Positions 15,173 to 19,535 of a DNA stretch of 19,535 nucleotides are shown one piece after another. A program made the translations under genes and the position numbers. The notes below the pieces were generated by a model. That model saw only the letters and a program-made list of their open reading frames with translations, did not search any database and was not told where the DNA came from. Positions within the stretch are counted from its first letter, which is position 1, and every line of letters begins with the position of its first letter. Origin of the DNA: BB31 sp964582525 (GTDB taxonomy: Bacteria; Pseudomonadota; Gammaproteobacteria; Beggiatoales; Beggiatoaceae); the NCBI GenBank assembly GCA_964582525.1, contig CAZOSP010000075.1, positions 1 to 19,535 of the forward strand. Reading direction: 5' to 3'.

Positions 15173-15217
15173 GCCGCTACTGCGAAAGCCGGATTGCGCA
15201 CGCTGTTGCCGCCAAAC

Positions 15218-16162
15218 ATGAGCCAACCCGTCACGGAAACGCCAACAACCCCGCTAACAGCAGTCCCCGCCGAGCCGCCCGCGACTAATGCGGGCGGCGA
15301 ACAGGCACAGTCCGTAGTCGCGCCTCAAGCGCGGCAAGTGCTTGCCATCATCGCTGGCAAAGAACTCGCTGAAGTCCCCGAAGACCTCTACATACCGCCC
15401 GACGCATTACAAATATTTTTAGAAACCTTTGAAGGACCTTTGGATTTATTGCTGTATTTAATCCAAAAGCAAAATCTCGATATTCTCAATATCCCCATTT
15501 CTAAAATCACTGAGCAGTATTTGCAATACATCGCCCTCATGCGCGAATTACAACTTGATCTCGCGGCTGAATATCTGCTCATGGCAGCCTTATTATTAGA
15601 AATCAAATCGCGTATGCTGCTGCCGCGTGAAGAAGAACCCAGCGAAGGCGAAAGTGAACTCGATCCACGCAAGCAACTGGTGCAACAATTACAAGAATAT
15701 GCACGGTTTAGAAAAGTGGCAGAACAACTGGGCGAATTACCCACTGTCGGACGCGACACCTTTCTACTTGACGTTGACATGCCGGACATTCCACAAACAC
15801 ACATACCGCCGCAAATTCCACTGCAAGCATTACTCTCTGCCATGCAGGATGTGCTGTTGCGCATGGAGCTTTACAGCGCGCATCAAATCATGCAAGAACC
15901 GCTCTCGGTACGAGAACGCATGACGCAGGTGCTAGAATTGCTGCAACAGCACCTGCGGGCAGACTTTCCGCGTCTTTATCGCAGTCAAGAAGGTCGGGCG
16001 GGGGTTGTGGTTTCCCTGCTTGCCGCCTTAGAACTGGTCAAAGAAAAGCTCATTCTCATTGAACAAGAACACGAATTTGGCGCGATCAGCGTATTGGCGA
16101 AAAGCAACGAAGAAAGCGCATATCCAGCTAAAGAGTTAGATATGGAGAGTGAATATGACTAG
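15218..16162 (+). CDS. scpA: Segregation and condensation protein A
   Basis: ScpA is the kleisin subunit that links the SMC heads with ScpB in chromosome condensation and segregation. The family core starts at FLETFEGPLDLLLYLIQKQ and continues through ILNIPISKITEQYL, AAEYLLMAALLLEIKSRMLLP, and a C-terminal winged-helix region (LVSLLAALELVKEKLI-like, about residues 265-285). A Pro/Ala-rich extension of some 65 residues precedes the core. I chose the ATG at 15218 (314 residues); a TTG at 15194 is in frame and would add eight residues. Neither has a strong ribosome site. The usual next gene, scpB, is absent here. The multiheme cytochrome ends 45 nt upstream, so read-through is possible. Confidence 0.93.
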   Translation: MSQPVTETPTTPLTAVPAEPPATNAGGEQAQSVVAPQARQVLAIIAGKELAEVPEDLYIPPDALQIFLETFEGPLDLLLYLIQKQNLDILNIPISKITEQYLQYIALMRELQLDLAAEYLLMAALLLEIKSRMLLPREEEPSEGESELDPRKQLVQQLQEYARFRKVAEQLGELPTVGRDTFLLDVDMPDIPQTHIPPQIPLQALLSAMQDVLLRMELYSAHQIMQEPLSVRERMTQVLELLQQHLRADFPRLYRSQEGRAGVVVSLLAALELVKEKLILIEQEHEFGAISVLAKSNEESAYPAKELDMESEYD

Positions 16163-16203
16163 CCCGCGACAACGACCCCACACAAAACAGGAAAAGCTAA
16201 AAC

Positions 16204-16755
16204 ATGAACGCAATAAAGATTAAAATCGCCTACCTTATAGCCATCAGCTTTGCGGTTATCAGCTCTTTTACCTATCTTGGCGCACGTATCGAAATTGACT
16301 ATGCGCAACAAGAAATCGCTGCCAAAAGCCTAGAAAGCGCGTTGCTTAAACAACAAATGCAAAAACTATCAGCAACGACACAACTCAGTTCACCGCTATT
16401 TTTACACATTGCCCGGTTAGAAGAACACATAGAAAAACAGCAAATCGCTATTGATAACTTAAGCGTTTATGCAAATCACTGGGTACTCACTGCCGTCCTG
16501 CTCTTGTGGGCGACCGCGATTGCCCTCTGGTATCAGCTACGCAAGCAACTCGACATCAGTCACACAGCACAAGCCGCAGGCGGGCGTTTATGGCTTAGTC
16601 GCCTGTTATTTTATGGCGGCATGGGATTGATTTTCAGCAGTGTATTTTTACCCAACCAGACCGCCGACATTGACCTCTTATGGATTTTAGTAGTCGGCTT
16701 AGTGCTGGCGATTTTAGGCGTAGCACTGCGCATCGGACGGCGCGTGCCAAAATAA
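16204..16755 (+). CDS. Membrane protein with four predicted helices and a short coiled coil, unknown function
   Basis: I do not recognise this 183-residue protein. Hydrophobic segments lie at about 8-26, 93-111, 131-149 and 157-176. Between the first and second is a 65-residue polar stretch rich in Gln, Glu, Lys and Leu, probably a periplasmic or cytoplasmic coiled coil. There are no Cys and no enzymatic motif. AGGA lies eleven bases before the ATG, longer than usual. It starts 41 nt after scpA and takes the position scpB often holds, but it has no ScpB features. pepN starts 88 nt later. Confidence 0.7.
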   Translation: MNAIKIKIAYLIAISFAVISSFTYLGARIEIDYAQQEIAAKSLESALLKQQMQKLSATTQLSSPLFLHIARLEEHIEKQQIAIDNLSVYANHWVLTAVLLLWATAIALWYQLRKQLDISHTAQAAGGRLWLSRLLFYGGMGLIFSSVFLPNQTADIDLLWILVVGLVLAILGVALRIGRRVPK

Positions 16756-16843
16756 GCAAGCCCGTTTTCGTCATTACCGATGAAGCTTCTCAATAAGCCC
16801 CGCCTAACAGCCGTTTGAAACAATCATCACAACAAGGAATAGA

Positions 16844-19492
16844 ATGAAAGACTTAGACAAAACCCCTCAGCCGATTTATCGCCAGGATTACCAACAACCG
16901 GCTTACAGAATCAGCCAAGCAGAGTTAGATTTTGAGCTGGGCGAAGAACGGACACGGGTGAAAGCACGACTGCACATCAAGCATCACCCAAACACCCATC
17001 CCGAATCCAATAAACCCTTGTTTTTACACGGACAAGCCCTGAAACTCATCAGCCTGAAAATCGACGGCAAGCCCCTCAGCGAAAATGACTATGAAATCAA
17101 CGACGAAGGCTTAACCATACCGCAAGTCCCCGCGCAATGTGTCCTTGAAAGCGAAGTTGAAATTTACCCGCAACACAACACCAGCCTATCCGGCTTATAC
17201 AAATCGAGCGGTAATTTCTGCACCCAATGCGAAGCAGAAGGCTTTCGCCGCATCACCTTCTTCCAAGATCGCCCCGACGTGATGGCACAATTTTCCACCA
17301 CCATCACCGCCGACAAAGCCAAATATCCGGTGCTGTTATCCAACGGCAACCGCGTGTCTGATGAGGAACTCGGCGACGGTCGCCATCGGGTGCGTTGGCA
17401 GGACCCATTTTTGAAACCCGCCTATTTATTCGCTGTCGTGGCGGGCAATTTAAGCTGTCACAGCGGCGAATTTATCACCCAATCCGGGCGCACAGTGCGC
17501 TTAGAAATCTGGGTAGAACCGCAAAACATCGACAAATGTGAACATGCCCTACAATCCCTCAAACACGCCATGCGCTGGGACGAAGAAGTCTATGGCTTAG
17601 AATACGACCTAGACATTTACATGATCGTCGCAGTCAGCGACTTCAACATGGGCGCGATGGAAAATAAAGGCTTAAACGTCTTCAACACCAAATACGTGTT
17701 AGCCCGCAGCGACACCGCCACCGACCAAGATTACGAAGGCATTGAAGGGGTTATCGGACACGAATATTTCCACAACTGGACGGGCAACCGCGTCACCTGC
17801 CGCGACTGGTTTCAATTGACCCTCAAAGAAGGCTTAACCGTATTCCGCGATGAACAATTCAGCGCCGACATGAGTTCGCCCGCAGTCAAACGCATTGAAG
17901 ATGTAAAAATGTTGCGCACCACGCAATTTGACGAAGATGCCGGACCCATGGCGCACCCGATTCGTCCCGATTCCTATATCGAAATGAATAACTTTTATAC
18001 CGCAACGGTTTACAGCAAAGGTGCGGAAGTCATCCGCATGTATCACACGCTGCTCGGCGCGGACGGCTTTCGCAAAGGCATGGATTTATATTTTCAACGC
18101 CACGACGGCAGCGCAGTCACCTGCGATGACTTTCGCGCCGCCATGGCAGATGCCAACGGCGCAGATTTCAGCCAATTTGAGCGTTGGTACGACCAAGCCG
18201 GCACCCCCCTCGTCGAAGCCTACGGCAGCTACGACGCAGACGCGCACACCTACCGCCTGACGCTCAAACAAGCGCAAAACAAGGCGGGGTTAGTGGAAAA
18301 CTGGCAGCCTTGGCACATTCCCGTGCGGGTCGGTTTATTGGGTAAAGATGGGCAGGATTTACGCACAAACCTGACAGGTTCAAAAAACCTGTCAGCTTTA
18401 GAACATGTTTTAGAACTGCAACAAGCCGAACAAACCTTCATCTTTGAACAAGTCAGCGAAGCCCCCGTGCCATCACTGCTACGCGGCTTTTCCGCACCCG
18501 TGCAGTTACGCATCGCATTAAGCAAAGCAGAACGCGCCTTCCTCATGGCACACGACAGCGACCCATTTAACCGCTGGGACGCAGCGCAACAACTCGCCAG
18601 CGACATGCTCATCCAACTGTCCCACGCCCACAGCAGCGGCACCCCCCTAGCCCTAGACGCTGATTTTGTCAGCGGTTTTCGCCAAATTCTCGCCGACCAG
18701 CAGCTCGACGGCTCGATCAAAGCCTTCATGCTCGACCTACCCGACGCCCCTTTACTAGCGCAACAAATGCTGCCGGTCAATGTTGAAGGCTTACGCGCCG
18801 CCATCGAATTTGCCACGCAAGCACTCGGCGACACATTTGCGCAAGAATGGCACGAACTCTACACGCAACACCACGACACCGGTGCCTACCGCCACGACAA
18901 ACACGCCACCGCCCAACGCCGCCTAAAAAACTGCGCGCTAAAATACCTATGCGCCAGCGGACGCGCCACCGACCTAGCCGCGCAACAATTCGCGCAAGCC
19001 AACAACATGACCGACATGGAAGCCGCGCTAAAATGCTTAGTCGAAATATCCGGAGCAGCGCGAGAGCAAGCCCTGCAAGCCTTTTACGACAGATGGCAAG
19101 CTGACCCGCTAGTGATGGACAAATGGTTTGCAGTACAAGCCAAAGCGCGAGTGGAAGGCACGCTAGATCAAGTACTCGCCCTCACCCAACACGCCGATTT
19201 TAGCCTAAGCAATCCCAATCGAGTCTATGCCCTGCTACGCAACTTCTCGCAAAACCTGCTGAATTTTCATAGCCTTGACGGGCGCGGCTACCAGTTACTG
19301 GCGGACAAAGTGTTAAGCATAGACCCCAAAAACCCGCAAATCGCAGCGCGTTTAGTGTCCGCTTTCAACGCCTGGAAACGCTACGATAAACCACGGCAAG
19401 CATTGATGAAAACCCAGTTGCAGCGCATTGTAGAGCAATCCGGGCTATCAAAAGATGTTTATGAAATAGTCAGCCGCACACTGAAGGCTTAA
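16844..19492 (+). CDS. pepN: Aminopeptidase N (M1 family)
   Basis: The enzyme is a cytosolic zinc aminopeptidase that removes N-terminal residues from peptides. The 882 residues are close to the E. coli length (about 870). Visible are the substrate-binding GAMEN (270-274) and the zinc site H306-E-Y-F-H310 with E329 in KEGLTVF, i.e. HEXXH-X18-E. The chain opens directly with the beta domain (QDYQQPAYRISQAELDFEL-like) and lacks a signal peptide. AAGGA lies five bases before the ATG. Codons 510-518 consist of a perfect inverted repeat that looks like an inserted palindrome yet keeps the frame. The C-terminus (YEIVSRTLKA) fits the family, so the gene is complete. Confidence 0.97.
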   Translation: MKDLDKTPQPIYRQDYQQPAYRISQAELDFELGEERTRVKARLHIKHHPNTHPESNKPLFLHGQALKLISLKIDGKPLSENDYEINDEGLTIPQVPAQCVLESEVEIYPQHNTSLSGLYKSSGNFCTQCEAEGFRRITFFQDRPDVMAQFSTTITADKAKYPVLLSNGNRVSDEELGDGRHRVRWQDPFLKPAYLFAVVAGNLSCHSGEFITQSGRTVRLEIWVEPQNIDKCEHALQSLKHAMRWDEEVYGLEYDLDIYMIVAVSDFNMGAMENKGLNVFNTKYVLARSDTATDQDYEGIEGVIGHEYFHNWTGNRVTCRDWFQLTLKEGLTVFRDEQFSADMSSPAVKRIEDVKMLRTTQFDEDAGPMAHPIRPDSYIEMNNFYTATVYSKGAEVIRMYHTLLGADGFRKGMDLYFQRHDGSAVTCDDFRAAMADANGADFSQFERWYDQAGTPLVEAYGSYDADAHTYRLTLKQAQNKAGLVENWQPWHIPVRVGLLGKDGQDLRTNLTGSKNLSALEHVLELQQAEQTFIFEQVSEAPVPSLLRGFSAPVQLRIALSKAERAFLMAHDSDPFNRWDAAQQLASDMLIQLSHAHSSGTPLALDADFVSGFRQILADQQLDGSIKAFMLDLPDAPLLAQQMLPVNVEGLRAAIEFATQALGDTFAQEWHELYTQHHDTGAYRHDKHATAQRRLKNCALKYLCASGRATDLAAQQFAQANNMTDMEAALKCLVEISGAAREQALQAFYDRWQADPLVMDKWFAVQAKARVEGTLDQVLALTQHADFSLSNPNRVYALLRNFSQNLLNFHSLDGRGYQLLADKVLSIDPKNPQIAARLVSAFNAWKRYDKPRQALMKTQLQRIVEQSGLSKDVYEIVSRTLKA
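18371..18395. repeat. Perfect inverted repeat inside pepN
   Basis: CTGACAGGTT (18371-18380) and AACCTGTCAG (18386-18395) form a 10-bp stem around five bases. It is read in frame as LTGSKNLS. The arm AACCTGTCAG occurs again at 13877-13886 before the multiheme cytochrome gene. It may be a small mobile palindrome that settled in a surface loop. Confidence 0.6.
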
Positions 19493-19500
19493 CCCGAAAT

Positions 19501-19530
19501 GTAGGGCGGATTAAGCGAAGCGTATCCGCC
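19501..19530. repeat. GTAG-headed hairpin after pepN
   Basis: Nine bases after the pepN stop, GTAG leads into GGCGGAT (19505-19511) and ATCCGCC (19524-19530) around 12 bases. The GTAGGG head is shared with the 105-bp repeats but the stem differs, so it is probably a second REP-like family. The element may continue past the window. Confidence 0.6.
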
Positions 19531-19535
19531 ATGCC

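Noticed and set aside
15388..15864. Long minus-strand frame of 158 codons opposite scpA
   Set aside because: Rich in Ser, Cys and Arg, as expected for the antisense of a Leu- and Glu-rich gene. The plus strand is clearly scpA.
16155..16223. 22-residue basic frame starting with ATGACTAG across the scpA stop and ending inside the next gene
   Set aside because: It has no ribosome site of its own and overlaps genes at both ends. It could be a translational-coupling relic, but nothing supports a product.
18250..18834. Minus-strand frame of 194 codons opposite pepN
   Set aside because: Composition (Ser, Cys, Ala, Arg) is typical of an antisense shadow. pepN is intact here.
1..19535. CRISPR arrays, rRNA, tRNA, transposase genes, phage genes
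   Set aside because: I looked for regularly spaced repeats, conserved RNA stretches and recombinase motifs and saw none.

Overview
The window reads as chromosome of a respiratory gammaproteobacterium. RadA, ScpA, PepN and PabC give that broad placement. The exported c-type cytochromes, many palindromic repeats with a GTAG head, and an SAH riboswitch in front of ahcY suggest a Thiotrichales-type sulfur bacterium (Beggiatoa/Thiothrix relatives). The order-level guess is inference from gene content and repeat style, not from a search.

Left part, minus strand (1-5000). A 105-bp repeat (47-151) abuts a broken cytosine-C5 DNA methyltransferase (142-603). Next comes ahcY (642-1952), preceded by a well-formed SAH riboswitch whose pseudoknot strand is also the first arm of an intrinsic terminator (1999-2090). 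A gap with a long imperfect palindrome (2250-2370) follows, then radA and a COG0523/CobW-type metal GTPase gene, probably co-transcribed.

Middle, plus strand (5237-7897). A tight four-gene run encodes an exported coiled-coil protein, an OmpA-like lipoprotein, a YfiR-like (DUF4154) periplasmic protein and aminodeoxychorismate lyase (pabC). The lipoprotein/YfiR pair recalls YfiB-YfiR, but no diguanylate cyclase (YfiN) is present. The convergent gap 7898-8325 holds a long hairpin element, the second exact copy of the 105-bp repeat, and remnants of a small gene.

Middle, minus strand (8326-11856). In transcription order: a lipoprotein joining a solute-binding domain to a von Willebrand A domain, a diheme cytochrome c that seems to lack the usual methionine ligands, and a sensor-less histidine-kinase/receiver protein whose ATPase domain is degenerate.

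Right part, plus strand (12105-19492). A GNAT-nitrilase fusion, a multiheme cytochrome of the c554-like type with one CX4CH site, scpA, a four-helix membrane protein of unknown role, and pepN. A perfect 10-bp inverted repeat lies in frame inside pepN. The window ends in another GTAG-headed hairpin.

I see no single clear new defence or biosynthetic system. The best candidates for a second look are the YfiB/YfiR-like operon without a cyclase, the minus-strand cluster of VWA lipoprotein, unusual cytochrome and pseudokinase, and the repeat families that border or enter genes. No rRNA, tRNA or CRISPR array was recognised.
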